Notes: generated by a model from the sequence alone, not told the origin. A stretch of 43,146 nucleotides of DNA from Paracoccaceae bacterium (GCA_013214715.1 JABSSB010000004.1:1-43146); one strand, 5' to 3'; numbered from the stretch's first letter, positions 14,207 through 23,021 are shown. Program-made: numbers and translations.

Positions 14207-16711
14207 TTGCTGCGTTTCGTTCTGGCCTTCCTTGGCGGCATCTTCAGCTTTACCACCCTTGCGGTGTTTATCGGCGTGCTCATGCTGGGTGGCGTGTTCT
14301 GGGCCTTTGCGCGCGATCTGCCAAGCCATGAGACGCTGTCGCAATACCAGCCGCCGACGATTTCGCGCATCTATTCCGGCGAAGGCCAACTGATCGACGA
14401 ATTCGCCCGCGAGCGCCGCCTGTTCACACCCTCTGAGGAAATCCCCGATCTTGTCAAACAGGCGTTCATCTCGGCCGAGGACAAGAATTTCTACAACCAC
14501 GCGGGATACGACCCGCGCGGCATTGCCGCGGCGTTGGTCGAAGCGGTGCAAACCCGCGGCGAAAGCCTGCGCGGTGCCTCGACCATTTCGCAGCAGGTGG
14601 TGAAGAACTTCCTGCTCGATGGCTCGCGCCAGGTGGAGCGCAAGATCAAGGAAATCATCCTGTCGGCGCGGATGGAAAGCATCCTGACCAAGGAACAGAT
14701 CCTCGAACTCTATATGAACGAGATTTTCCTGGGCCAGAATTCCTATGGCGTGGCGGCGGCTTCGCAGACCTATTTCAACAAGACGCTGGCCGATCTGGCC
14801 CCGCATGAGGCCGCGTTTCTGGCCTCTATGCCCAAGGCACCGTCGGATTATCACCCGGTGCGCCAGAAAGAGCGTCTGATGGCGCGGCGCAATTTCGTTC
14901 TGCGCGAGATGTATGAAAACGGCTATCTGACCAAACAGGCCTATGAATATGAGGTCGCGCAGCCGCTGCGCTCGGTCCAGAATGGGGATTTCGAAAGCTT
15001 CCGCACCGCGCTGCCACCGCGCGACTATTTCACCGATGAAATCCGCCGCCAGCTTTCGGTCGATTTTGGCGAAGGGGAATTCTTTACGGGTGGCTTCTCG
15101 GTCCGCGCCACGGTGGATGAGGACATGCAGGTCCAAGCCGCGCTGGCCCTGCAGACAGCGTTGGAGAAATACGACCGCTCGCGCGGGATCTGGCGCGGCA
15201 CCGAAGAGGCGATCGCGCGCGAACTGCTGGCTTCTGAAGAGCAATGGCGCGAGGCGCTGCGCGATATCGAACTGGTGCGCGACGTTGAACTCGGCGGCAA
15301 ATGGCACCCGGCAGTGGTGTTGAACGTGGCCGATCAATCCCTGACCGTCGGCATCGAAGATGAGGCAGAGCCCGGCACAGTCCCCCGCGCTGATATCAAA
15401 TGGATGAAGGGCAATTTCTTCGACAATTTTGAGATTGGCGATGTCGTCCATGTGCGCCGCGCGGATGAGGGTGAACCCGGCCCCTGGTCACTGCGCCAAG
15501 TGCCCGAAGTGCAGGGCGCCTTTGCCGCGATGGACGTCAACACGGGCCGTGTGATCGCGATGCAGGGTGGCTTCAGCTATCAGGACAGTGTGTTCAATCG
15601 CGCCACGCAGGCGCAGCGTCAGCCCGGATCGTCCTTCAAACCCTTCGTCTATGCCGCTGCGCTGAACTCTGGGTATTCTCCGGCGACCATCGTGGTCGAT
15701 GCGCCGATCGAGATTGACACCCCACAAGGGATGTGGCGGCCCAAGAACGCGTCGAACAAGTATTATGGCCCCACGCCATTGCGCACGGGGATTGAACGCT
15801 CGCGGAACCTGATGACCATCCGTCTGGCGCAAGAGGTGGGCATGCCCGTCGTGGCCGATTACGCCGAACGGTTTGGCGTCTATGACGAAATGGGCACGTT
15901 CCTTGCCAACTCGCTGGGGTCCGAAGAGACCACGCTTTACAAGATGATTTCGGCCTATGCGATGTTTGCCAATGGTGGCGAACGGGTTGAGCCGACGCTG
16001 GTCGACCGCATTCAGGACCGGTATGGCAAGACGATCTACCGCCATGACCAGCGGGTCTGCCTGGATTGTGATCAGCCCAACCTCGCACCCGGTCGGATGC
16101 CGCGCATCGTGACCAATCGCGAACAGGTGATGGATGCCATCACAGCCTATCAGCTGACATCGATGATGCAGGGGGTGGTGGATCGCGGCACGGCGTCGCG
16201 CACGGTGAACCTGCCTGTGCCTACGGCCGGCAAGACCGGCACCACCAATGACGCGCGCGATGTGTGGTTTGTGGGCTTTACCTCAAATATCGTGGCGGGC
16301 TGCTATATCGGCTATGACCTGCCGCAGCCTTTGGGCCGCGGCGCATCGGGCGGTGGCATGTGCGGCCCGGTGTTCAACAGCTTCATGGAAAAGGCGGTCG
16401 AAGAATATGGCGGGGGTCCCTTTGACGTGCCGCCCGGCGGCCATTTTATCAAGATTGACCGTTTCACCGGCGGTCGCCTGTCCGATGATGCGAGCGGTGA
16501 TTATGTCGTGGCTGAATATTTCCGCGACGGGACCGACCCGATGTTCGGCATGGCCTTTGATGGCGGCTTTGCAATGGGGCAGGACCTGTTGCTGTTTGAC
16601 GAAGTCACCACCAGCCCTGGCCGTCAGGTCCGCACCTCGACCGGTGGCACAGCCACCGTCGGCGGCGGGAATGCGAGCTTTGGACAGATCAGCTCTGGCG
16701 GGCTCTATTGA
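14207..16711 (+). CDS. mrcA: Penicillin-binding protein 1A family bifunctional peptidoglycan synthase
   Basis: 834-residue class A PBP. A TTG start is used, with GGGGAA 9 bases upstream; no ATG is available that keeps the membrane anchor (residues 5-35). The GT51 glycosyltransferase domain shows the catalytic Glu motif AEDKNFYNHAGYDP and GASTISQQVVKN. The transpeptidase domain has S475-x-x-K478 in PGSSFKPF and the K676-T-G motif in AGKTGTTND. It polymerises lipid II and cross-links stem peptides in the periplasm. The insert between the domains carries the usual OB-like region. It sits between the amidase and prfB, an order I recall as common in Rhodobacterales. Confidence 0.95.
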   Translation: MLRFVLAFLGGIFSFTTLAVFIGVLMLGGVFWAFARDLPSHETLSQYQPPTISRIYSGEGQLIDEFARERRLFTPSEEIPDLVKQAFISAEDKNFYNHAGYDPRGIAAALVEAVQTRGESLRGASTISQQVVKNFLLDGSRQVERKIKEIILSARMESILTKEQILELYMNEIFLGQNSYGVAAASQTYFNKTLADLAPHEAAFLASMPKAPSDYHPVRQKERLMARRNFVLREMYENGYLTKQAYEYEVAQPLRSVQNGDFESFRTALPPRDYFTDEIRRQLSVDFGEGEFFTGGFSVRATVDEDMQVQAALALQTALEKYDRSRGIWRGTEEAIARELLASEEQWREALRDIELVRDVELGGKWHPAVVLNVADQSLTVGIEDEAEPGTVPRADIKWMKGNFFDNFEIGDVVHVRRADEGEPGPWSLRQVPEVQGAFAAMDVNTGRVIAMQGGFSYQDSVFNRATQAQRQPGSSFKPFVYAAALNSGYSPATIVVDAPIEIDTPQGMWRPKNASNKYYGPTPLRTGIERSRNLMTIRLAQEVGMPVVADYAERFGVYDEMGTFLANSLGSEETTLYKMISAYAMFANGGERVEPTLVDRIQDRYGKTIYRHDQRVCLDCDQPNLAPGRMPRIVTNREQVMDAITAYQLTSMMQGVVDRGTASRTVNLPVPTAGKTGTTNDARDVWFVGFTSNIVAGCYIGYDLPQPLGRGASGGGMCGPVFNSFMEKAVEEYGGGPFDVPPGGHFIKIDRFTGGRLSDDASGDYVVAEYFRDGTDPMFGMAFDGGFAMGQDLLLFDEVTTSPGRQVRTSTGGTATVGGGNASFGQISSGGLY

Positions 16712-16815
16712 CCCTTCAGAGCTGCCCGTCGGCTGTGCTGCGCGATTGGGTGAATGCGTTGGGCGCGGAAGCTCTGGATCGGATTGGTACGAGCCGCATG
16801 GCCTGCTGCTCCTGA
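16708..16815 (+). CDS. Possible 35-residue ORF overlapping the PBP1A stop
   Basis: A TTG codon overlaps the PBP1A stop (TTGA) and opens a 35-codon frame beginning MTLQSCPSAVLRDWVNALGA and ending at TGA 16815. The peptide has a helix-like pattern and codon use similar to nearby genes. I do not recognise a family. It could be a coupled small gene, a remnant of a larger gene or chance. Support is weak. Confidence 0.2.
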   Translation: MTLQSCPSAVLRDWVNALGAEALDRIGTSRMACCS

Positions 16816-16827
16816 CCAAGTAACCCT

Positions 16828-16869
16828 TTGACCCGGCTCGTTGACCCGGCTAGGGGCGCGGTGTAAGAC
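16828..16869 (+). promoter_or_regulatory. Possible prfB promoter with 13-bp tandem repeat
   Basis: TTGACCCGGCT occurs twice with a 13-base period (16828-16838 and 16841-16851). The second TTGACC could act as a -35 element with TAAGAC (16864-16869) as a weak -10 after a 17-base spacer, 33 bases before the prfB start. The -10 match is poor, so this is tentative. Confidence 0.25.
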
Positions 16870-16902
16870 CCGAATTCAACTAAAAACCAGCAAGGATCAT
16901 CC

Positions 16903-18024
16903 ATGCGCGCCGAGACGCAGAACATCGTGACCGAGATCGAAAAATCGCTCGCCCTGCTGGCGCAGCGGATGGATTACGAGACCGCGCCGCATCGTATGGA
17001 AGAATTCAACGCCCGCGTCGAAGATCCGAGCCTTTGGGATGATCCGACCGCCGCGCAAAAGCTGATGCGTGAACGCCAGATGCTGATGGATCAAGTGGCG
17101 ATGCATGACAGCATCAAGCAGGACCTGACCGACAATATAGACCTGATCGAACTGGGCGAGCTGGAAGAAGATGAGGAGGTCGTCGCCGAGGCCGAAGATG
17201 CTCTGAAAGCACTGGCCGAAAAGGCGGCACAGAAAGAGCTTGAGGCGCTTTTGAACGGCGAAGCCGACAGCAACGACACTTTCCTTGAAATCAATGCCGG
17301 CGCTGGCGGCACCGAAGCCTGCGACTGGGCCGCGATGCTGCAACGTATGTATATCCGCTGGGCCGAAAAGACCGGCTACAAAGTCGAGCTTCAGTCCGAA
17401 GAAGCCGGGTCTGAGGCCGGGATCAAATCCTGCTCCTACAAGATCTCCGGCCATAACGCCTATGGCTGGCTGAAATCCGAAAGCGGCGTGCATCGCCTGG
17501 TGCGCATCTCTCCCTTCGGCAAAGGCACGCGCGAGACATCCTTTGCGTCGGTCTGGGTCTATCCGGTGGTCGATGACAATATTGATATCGAGGTGAACCC
17601 GGCGGATATCCGCATCGACACCTACCGCTCCTCTGGTGCGGGCGGTCAGCACGTCAACACGACCGATTCTGCAGTGCGGATCACCCACCATCCTACCGGG
17701 ATCGTGGTCACCAGCTCGGAAAAATCCCAGCACCAGAACCGCGACATTGCCATGAAAGCACTGAAATCGCGGCTCTATCAGATGGAACTGGACCGTCGCA
17801 ACGCGGCCATCAACGAAGCCCATGAAAACAAGGGCTCGGCCGGGTGGGGCAACCAGATACGGTCTTACGTCTTGCAGCCCTATCAAATGGTCAAAGACCT
17901 GCGGACCGAGCATGAGACCTCGGACACCAAAGGCGTGCTGGATGGCGATCTTGATGCCTTCATGGCGGCCACGCTGGCGATGGACGTGGCGGGAAAAAGC
18001 CGCGCGGATGCGCAGGCAGAGTAA
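16903..18024 (+). CDS. prfB: Peptide chain release factor 2
   Basis: Recognises UGA and UAA stop codons and triggers peptidyl-tRNA hydrolysis. The 373-residue protein has the codon-reading tripeptide S203-P-F205 in RISPFGKG and the catalytic GGQ at residues 247-249 (SSGAGGQHVNTTDSAV). The frame is continuous from ATG 16903, with AAGGA 8 bases upstream. There is no in-frame TGA and therefore no programmed +1 frameshift of the E. coli type. It follows the PBP1A gene by 191 bases and probably has its own promoter. Confidence 0.97.
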   Translation: MRAETQNIVTEIEKSLALLAQRMDYETAPHRMEEFNARVEDPSLWDDPTAAQKLMRERQMLMDQVAMHDSIKQDLTDNIDLIELGELEEDEEVVAEAEDALKALAEKAAQKELEALLNGEADSNDTFLEINAGAGGTEACDWAAMLQRMYIRWAEKTGYKVELQSEEAGSEAGIKSCSYKISGHNAYGWLKSESGVHRLVRISPFGKGTRETSFASVWVYPVVDDNIDIEVNPADIRIDTYRSSGAGGQHVNTTDSAVRITHHPTGIVVTSSEKSQHQNRDIAMKALKSRLYQMELDRRNAAINEAHENKGSAGWGNQIRSYVLQPYQMVKDLRTEHETSDTKGVLDGDLDAFMAATLAMDVAGKSRADAQAE

Positions 18025-18067
18025 GCCGGAACCGTTTGGTCCACCTGCCGTAAAATAAAATTATTAC

Positions 18068-18084
18068 GCTGCGCTGTGCGCAGC
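18068..18084. repeat. Perfect hairpin between prfB and the solenoid gene
   Basis: GCTGCGC-TGT-GCGCAGC is a 7-bp perfect stem with a 3-base loop. It is preceded by an A/T-rich tract (AAAATAAAATTATTA) and not followed by T residues. Read on the plus strand it lacks the T-run of an intrinsic terminator after prfB; read on the minus strand it would have one, but no minus gene ends here. Confidence 0.4.
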
Positions 18085-18171
18085 AGCAAGATATAGGTTT
18101 TGACAGATCGAAGCCGTGACCAAAATGATTAACGTCCGCCTCCGTGTGTTAATGAATATGGAGCGTGGGTC

Positions 18172-19716
18172 ATGCCTGTAAAATTCAATGCAACGGTCGA
18201 TGGTGTAAATGATGTGCCTCGGCCGAGCGGTAGCAGCTCTGTCGATTTCGACGACGGTCGGATCAATTATTACTCTGCTTTTGAAGACAGTGACGACCTT
18301 GTCGCGAGGTTTCGGTTGGAAGGTGCAGACTGGAAGATAAGACTCTTTCGCGTTTCGGCGGATGAAAACCAGGGTTTTACCAATACCACGATCATTAAGG
18401 ACCAGGACAACGCGAGCGGTCGGCGGATTGATTTCTTGTCTTTGGGAGAGAATTCGGAGGTCGATCTGAAGTCGACCCGCGTCCAATACATTGAAGGTTG
18501 GGAGGGTACAGAGCACGATATCTCGCTCGGTTCTGAATTCACCAACTACATCAATCTGGGCGCTGCGACGAACCGCGTTACGGTGGGAACCGGCGACGTG
18601 GGCAACGTATCTATCTATGACGGGCGGCTGATCCTGAAGATCGATCAAGGTGGATCGGTCAAATTCGTTGATGGCGATGACAAGAACGACATTGTTAATT
18701 TGTCGCAGGGCCGCATCGATGCGTTGCGGCTTTCAGAAGGCGCGGACAAAGTCACTGTCTCATCCACGGGGCGGATTGACTATGTAGAAGCGTTTAATGG
18801 GAAGAAAGACTTTATCCTGAGCGGGGAAGGCCGCATCGGCAAGATCGATACGGGCGATGGCAACAAGCTGACAACGGTCAAGTTGTCAAATAATGCCCGC
18901 ATCAACAACCTAGAGAACTTTCAGGCGGGTCTTGATCTTGACCTGGCGGGCAATGCGCGAGTTGGAACACTGCGCTCCGGGGACACGACACGGGTCACGG
19001 ATGTCGAGCTCAAAGGCAATGCGCAGATCGGTGCTATGGAGCACTACGATGGTGATTCCGACATTTCCATCAAAGGCAACGCGCGGATCAATTCGCTGAA
19101 CGCTGGCGAAGGCGATATTAACATCACGGCAACCGGAAACGGCCGGATCGGGTCCACCCAACTTAACGAGGGCAACCATACCATCATTACGGATGATGGT
19201 TACTTTTCGATCATGGAAATCTGGCGTGGCAAGGTCGATCTGACGATCGGTCAAGGCGGCGCTGGAAGCATCCGGATCGACAGTGATGCGGTCAATTCTC
19301 ACAAAGCCAAGTTCGACGGTTATGTAGAATCTCTGCACATCTCGGATCGCAATGATGATGACAGCGACGACCAGTCTATCAATCTTGTCATAGGACAGGA
19401 AGGTTCGGGAAAAATTGAAACAGGTAATGGCAATGACCGGGTCACGGTCAAAGGCTACGTGAACTTCCTCTCGACCCGTGACGGAGATGACCGGGTTGTC
19501 ATCAACACCAATGAGGGTAGCGAACGCGTGAACCTTGGTGATGGGGACGACACAATCCTGGTCAGCAAGTTTGCAGGGGACCGTGGTATTTTGATCGCTG
19601 GTCGCGGGGGTAGCGACACAATCGACTTTTCACTTTATGGAAAATCGGCCGTTGTCTTTGATCTTGATACCGGTGGCGCCTACCCGAAATCCCGGTGCGA
19701 AGAATGGCAATCTTGA
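18172..19716 (+). CDS. Secreted beta-solenoid / RTX protein, N-terminal part (frameshifted)
   Basis: 514-residue frame starting at ATG 18172 with GGAG upstream. The protein has no Sec signal, is acidic and Asp/Gly/Asn-rich, and contains about ten 20-residue repeats (residues 95-385) of the form [GA]R[IV]xxL..., consistent with a beta-solenoid. Repeats alternate: one type carries an aromatic in a motif such as VEAFNG, LENFQA, MEHYDG, MEIWRG and IEGWEG; the other carries a turn such as LSEGAD, TGDGNK or NAGEGD. Near residue 460, NLGDGDDTIL and AGRGGSDTIDF are RTX-like calcium-binding turns. The frame breaks after FDLDTGGAY at 19681-19683, and homologous reading continues one base later. The gene looks lower in GC than its neighbours. 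Type I secretion is inferred. Confidence 0.75.
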   Translation: MPVKFNATVDGVNDVPRPSGSSSVDFDDGRINYYSAFEDSDDLVARFRLEGADWKIRLFRVSADENQGFTNTTIIKDQDNASGRRIDFLSLGENSEVDLKSTRVQYIEGWEGTEHDISLGSEFTNYINLGAATNRVTVGTGDVGNVSIYDGRLILKIDQGGSVKFVDGDDKNDIVNLSQGRIDALRLSEGADKVTVSSTGRIDYVEAFNGKKDFILSGEGRIGKIDTGDGNKLTTVKLSNNARINNLENFQAGLDLDLAGNARVGTLRSGDTTRVTDVELKGNAQIGAMEHYDGDSDISIKGNARINSLNAGEGDINITATGNGRIGSTQLNEGNHTIITDDGYFSIMEIWRGKVDLTIGQGGAGSIRIDSDAVNSHKAKFDGYVESLHISDRNDDDSDDQSINLVIGQEGSGKIETGNGNDRVTVKGYVNFLSTRDGDDRVVINTNEGSERVNLGDGDDTILVSKFAGDRGILIAGRGGSDTIDFSLYGKSAVVFDLDTGGAYPKSRCEEWQS

Positions 19717-20161
19717 GACGCAGGCAACCGGCTATATCTTGGAAACCGGCGTGGACAACATCTTCGGCGCCAAGGGCAACGACCAGTTGACTGGCGATCA
19801 GAACGCGAACCTCCTTGCTGGCCGATTAGGGCGCGACCGTCTCGAAGGTCTGGGCGGCAACGATACGCTTGAAGGGGGTGGTGGCAACGATCGACTGATC
19901 GGTGGCGCGGGCCGCGACTTGCTGAAAGGCGGCGCTGGCGCAGATCGCTTCGAGTTTGCCAAGAAGGCTGGCATTGATCGGATTGAGGGCTTCAAGCAGG
20001 GAGAGGACAAACTGCGTATCCTCTCGGGCGATGAAAAGCTGGGCGATCTGGGGATCCAGACCAAAAACGGCAACCTTGTTGTGAACCATGACGGCGGGCA
20101 GGTCACCTTGCTAGGACAGGGCGGCATCACGTTGACCGTGGATGACGTCCTGTTTTCCTAA
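19637..20161 (+). CDS. Secreted beta-solenoid / RTX protein, C-terminal part (+1 frame)
   Basis: The second frame of the same gene. Sensible protein begins at about 19685 (RNPGAKNGNLETQATG...), immediately after the other frame loses sense; the ATG at 19637 has no ribosome site and its first 16 codons are the out-of-frame copy. It contains the calcium-binding RTX nonapeptides GGNDTLEGG, GGNDRLIGG, AGRDLLKGG and AGADRFEF, then a C-terminal domain like those used for type I secretion (KQGEDKLRIL to the end, VDDVLFS). Joined by skipping one C in the CCC at 19683-19685, the whole protein would have 662 residues. No HlyB/HlyD/TolC genes are nearby. Confidence 0.7.
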   Translation: MENRPLSLILIPVAPTRNPGAKNGNLETQATGYILETGVDNIFGAKGNDQLTGDQNANLLAGRLGRDRLEGLGGNDTLEGGGGNDRLIGGAGRDLLKGGAGADRFEFAKKAGIDRIEGFKQGEDKLRILSGDEKLGDLGIQTKNGNLVVNHDGGQVTLLGQGGITLTVDDVLFS

Positions 20162-20231
20162 AACGGGATGAGGCTTTTCACCGGTCAGTGGCGGGGCTAT
20201 CGTGGTCCTGCCACTTAAGACAAAGACCTGA

Positions 20232-21599
20232 ATGCCTGTTTCATCCTTTCCAACAGCCACCCAGACTCTGGCTCAGCTTAAAGCTGGACGTCTGAGATCC
20301 GAAACACTGATGCAGGAGACATTGTCCTGCATCCAATCAATCAACCCTCAGGTCAATGCGATCGTCGCCCTGCGCGATAGCGATGCGCTTTTGGCTGAGG
20401 CGCGCGCCGCCGATGCCGTGGCGCCGCCGGATCGCGGGCCTTTGCATGGCCTGCCGCTGGCGGTCAAAGACCTTGTCGATGTAAAGGGTATGATCAACAG
20501 CAAAGGGTCTCCGCTTTTTGCTGATCATCGCCCCATGCAGGATGACCTAGTCGCCGCGCGGATGCGGGAGGCCGGGGCGATTTTCATCGGCAAGACCAAT
20601 GTGCCCGAATTCGGCGTTGGCTCGCATACCTACAACCCGGTGCATGGGGCGACGCTCAACCCTTACGACCCCAGCCGCAGCTGTGGTGGGTCCTCCGGTG
20701 GGGCGGCGGTGGCTTTGGCGACGGGGATGGTGGCTTTGGCCGATGGGTCCGATGCGATGGGCAGCCTGCGCAACCCGGCGGCCTGGAACAATGTCTATGG
20801 GATGCGGCCCAGCTGGGGGCTGATCGCGCCGCAGCCCGCCGGTTGGAGTTTTGGTGGCCTCATGTCCACCGATGGTCCGATGGCCCGCAGCCCCGAAGAT
20901 CTGTCGCTGCTGCTGGATGTGTTGGCCGGGCGCAGGCCCACAGGGCTGAAGCCGCAATCCGCCGCCCTGCGCATCGGCTGGCTGGGTGATTGGGGCGGGG
21001 CCTTCCCAACCGATCCGGAGATTCTGTCTTTGGGCCGCGCCGCGTTGGAGGTGTTCGAAAACCAAGGGCATCAGGTGGATGATTTGCCGCCGCCTTTCGA
21101 TGCCGAAATGATGTGGCAGGCCTATACCGATCTGCGCGCCTGGCAAAAGCTGCCCGAATTCCTGCCGCTGGACCGCGACCATCTGAAACCGGCTGTGCAA
21201 TGGGAACTGGATCACGGTTTGCAGCAATCCGGCACGCATTTGCACAAGATGAGCGAGGCGCGTCTGGCCTGGTTTGACGCGGCCATGGCGTTGTTTGATC
21301 GCTATGATGCGCTGGTGCTGCCGACCACGCAGGTCTGGCCATTCGCAGCCGAAATCGATTACCCGCGTGAGGTGCAGGGCCACGCGATGGACACCTATCA
21401 CCGCTGGATGCAGAACATGGTGCCGGTAAGCCTGCTGGGCCTGCCCGCCGTGGCAATGCCCGCGGGCTTCGGGACTGCAGGCCTGCCGACCGGACTCCAG
21501 ATCTTTGGCCCGCGCGGCGCCGATGCGCAGCTATTGGCGCTTGCGCAAGCCTATCATCAGGCGACAGACTGGCCGGGACAGCGACCGGGCCGGGTCTGA
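20232..21599 (+). CDS. Amidase signature family hydrolase
   Basis: 455-residue amidase related to GatA and other amidase-signature enzymes. The Ser-cisSer-Lys triad is visible: Lys in LAVKDLVDVKG, the cis-Ser in SCGGSSGGAAVA, and the nucleophile Ser in DAMGSLRNPAAW. The usual DTGGS is DAMGS here, a variant I recall in a subgroup of these enzymes. It hydrolyses an amide bond; the substrate is unknown. There is no signal peptide, so it is cytoplasmic. It is not accompanied by gatB or gatC and so is not the tRNA amidotransferase. The DUF2189 gene follows after 31 bases. Confidence 0.9.
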   Translation: MPVSSFPTATQTLAQLKAGRLRSETLMQETLSCIQSINPQVNAIVALRDSDALLAEARAADAVAPPDRGPLHGLPLAVKDLVDVKGMINSKGSPLFADHRPMQDDLVAARMREAGAIFIGKTNVPEFGVGSHTYNPVHGATLNPYDPSRSCGGSSGGAAVALATGMVALADGSDAMGSLRNPAAWNNVYGMRPSWGLIAPQPAGWSFGGLMSTDGPMARSPEDLSLLLDVLAGRRPTGLKPQSAALRIGWLGDWGGAFPTDPEILSLGRAALEVFENQGHQVDDLPPPFDAEMMWQAYTDLRAWQKLPEFLPLDRDHLKPAVQWELDHGLQQSGTHLHKMSEARLAWFDAAMALFDRYDALVLPTTQVWPFAAEIDYPREVQGHAMDTYHRWMQNMVPVSLLGLPAVAMPAGFGTAGLPTGLQIFGPRGADAQLLALAQAYHQATDWPGQRPGRV

Positions 21600-21630
21600 C
21601 GATAGCCCGCCGCGCAAAAGGGAGAAGCCG

Positions 21631-22422
21631 ATGCAGCGGGAACTGGAACATGGCGCGCCGGAGTTTCGCGCCGTCACGCGTCCGATCCTGACAGAAGCGC
21701 TGCAGCGCGGTTGGCAGGATTTCCGCCGCGCGCCCGGTCTTGGCCTTGCCTTTGCGGCGTTTTACGTGATCGCGGGCTGGATCATGACGCTGATCACGGT
21801 CTGGACGGAAAACAGTTTCTGGCTGGTTCTGGCGGCCATGGGCTTCCCGCTTCTGGGGCCGTTTGCTGCCGTGGGCCTCTATGAAACCTCGCGACGTCTG
21901 GAAGCCGGGGAACCTCTGAAAAGGCGTGAGATATTTGGCGTGCTGCTGCGTGAAACCGGGCGACAACTGCCGTCGATCTGCGCGATCATCGTGGTGGTCT
22001 TCATGTTCTGGTTCTTTTTGGGCCACATGATCTTTGCGCTGTTTCTGGGTCATTCCACGATGACCAATGTGATGACCTCGCTGGATGTGTTTGTGACCTC
22101 GGAAGGCATCCAGATGCTGCTGGTCGGCACGCTGGTGGGCGCCGCATTTGCTGTGCTGCTTTATATGATCACCGTTCTGGCACTTCCGATGCTGATGGAC
22201 CGAGAGGTGGATTTCGTCACCGCCATGATCACCAGTTTCAGCTATGTCCAATCCAACCCGGTGCTCATGCTGGGATGGGGGCTTTGCATTGCGCTGATGG
22301 TCTTTGCCGCGTTGATCCCGTGGTTCTTGGGGCTTTTGGTGGTGCTTCCCTTGCTGGGGCATGCCACATGGCATTTATATCGGCTTTTGTCTGAAGACAC
22401 GCCGGTTGCGGCGACCGCATGA
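21631..22422 (+). CDS. DUF2189 family integral membrane protein (copy 1)
   Basis: 263-residue membrane protein with six or so hydrophobic segments, recognised as DUF2189 by its conserved landmarks: GFPLLGPFAAVGLYETSRRLEAGEP, LPMLMDREVDFVTAMITS, SNPVLMLGW and the C-terminal LLGHATWHLYR. The start at 21631 is set by GGGAG 7 bases upstream; the longer frame runs back through the amidase gene. Its stop overlaps the start of the periplasmic protein gene by 4 bases (ATGA). Function of the family is unknown. A paralogue lies at 34736-35554, sharing the same motifs in the same order. Confidence 0.85.
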   Translation: MQRELEHGAPEFRAVTRPILTEALQRGWQDFRRAPGLGLAFAAFYVIAGWIMTLITVWTENSFWLVLAAMGFPLLGPFAAVGLYETSRRLEAGEPLKRREIFGVLLRETGRQLPSICAIIVVVFMFWFFLGHMIFALFLGHSTMTNVMTSLDVFVTSEGIQMLLVGTLVGAAFAVLLYMITVLALPMLMDREVDFVTAMITSFSYVQSNPVLMLGWGLCIALMVFAALIPWFLGLLVVLPLLGHATWHLYRLLSEDTPVAATA

Positions 22423-23021
22423 GCGACCCCGCTATGCGTCGACGCGTATACTCATGGGGTTTTGCCTGCGTGCTGGCGCTCAGTGGCGCGGCGCCTGTGC
22501 CTGCGGACACCATCACCGCACAAGCCGCCGCTGCGGCAGAGGCTGCGGAGGCGGGCAATTACCCGCGCGCCTTCGAGCGGTTGCAAGAGGCCTATGAACT
22601 GCTTTGGGATGCGACGCCGCTCTACGCGAACAAGGCGTTGTTTGTAGAGGCCGCCGACGGTTATGGTTTATATACCGAGCGTGAGAGGGGGGCGGCCTTT
22701 GCCCCGGATGAGCCGCTCTTGCTGTATCTCGAACCGGTTGGCTTTGGGTACGGCGATGCCGGCACCGGCAGCTATGTGCTGGCCTTTGATGTCGATCTGA
22801 CCTTGTTGACGGAAGATGGGCGCGAAGTGTTTTCCCGCGATGACTTTGCGTCTCTGGTCCGTCCGCTGCGCTATCGCAATCGCGAGTTTTTTGTGACCGT
22901 CAATCTCAGCTTCACAGGGCTGCCCGCCGGGGAGTACCGGATGCAGATGGTCCTGCGGGATCAGAATGCGGACAAGTCGATGCAGATCGAGTTGCCGTTC
23001 AGCATCCTCGACAGGACCTAA
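22419..23021 (+). CDS. Hypothetical periplasmic protein coupled to DUF2189 gene
   Basis: 200-residue protein with a Sec signal peptide (hydrophobic stretch about residues 10-28, probable cleavage near APVPA). After it comes an Ala-rich helical stretch with a TPR-like look (residues 32-75), then a beta-rich domain (about 95-195) that ends in GEYRMQMVLRDQNADKSMQIELPFSI. I do not recognise the family with certainty. Its start overlaps the DUF2189 stop by 4 bases, pointing to a membrane/periplasm pair. Its TAA overlaps the stop of the convergent small gene by 4 bases. Confidence 0.75.
   Translation: MSDPAMRRRVYSWGFACVLALSGAAPVPADTITAQAAAAAEAAEAGNYPRAFERLQEAYELLWDATPLYANKALFVEAADGYGLYTERERGAAFAPDEPLLLYLEPVGFGYGDAGTGSYVLAFDVDLTLLTEDGREVFSRDDFASLVRPLRYRNREFFVTVNLSFTGLPAGEYRMQMVLRDQNADKSMQIELPFSILDRT

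Noticed and set aside
16903..18024. Programmed frameshift in prfB
   Set aside because: The frame is continuous and has no early in-frame TGA.
18068..18084. Terminator for prfB
   Set aside because: The hairpin has no T-run on the plus side; listed only as a repeat.
19881..19950. CRISPR-like or DNA repeat in the glycine-rich part of the RTX gene
   Set aside because: Repetition comes from RTX nonapeptide coding, not from a spaced DNA repeat array.
20186..20212. Hairpin after the RTX gene (GTGGC...GCCAC)
   Set aside because: Stem relies on G-U pairs and has no T-run; not convincing as a terminator.
20860..22374. Long open frame on the minus strand opposite the amidase and DUF2189 genes
   Set aside because: Low-complexity, charged shadow protein with no family features.
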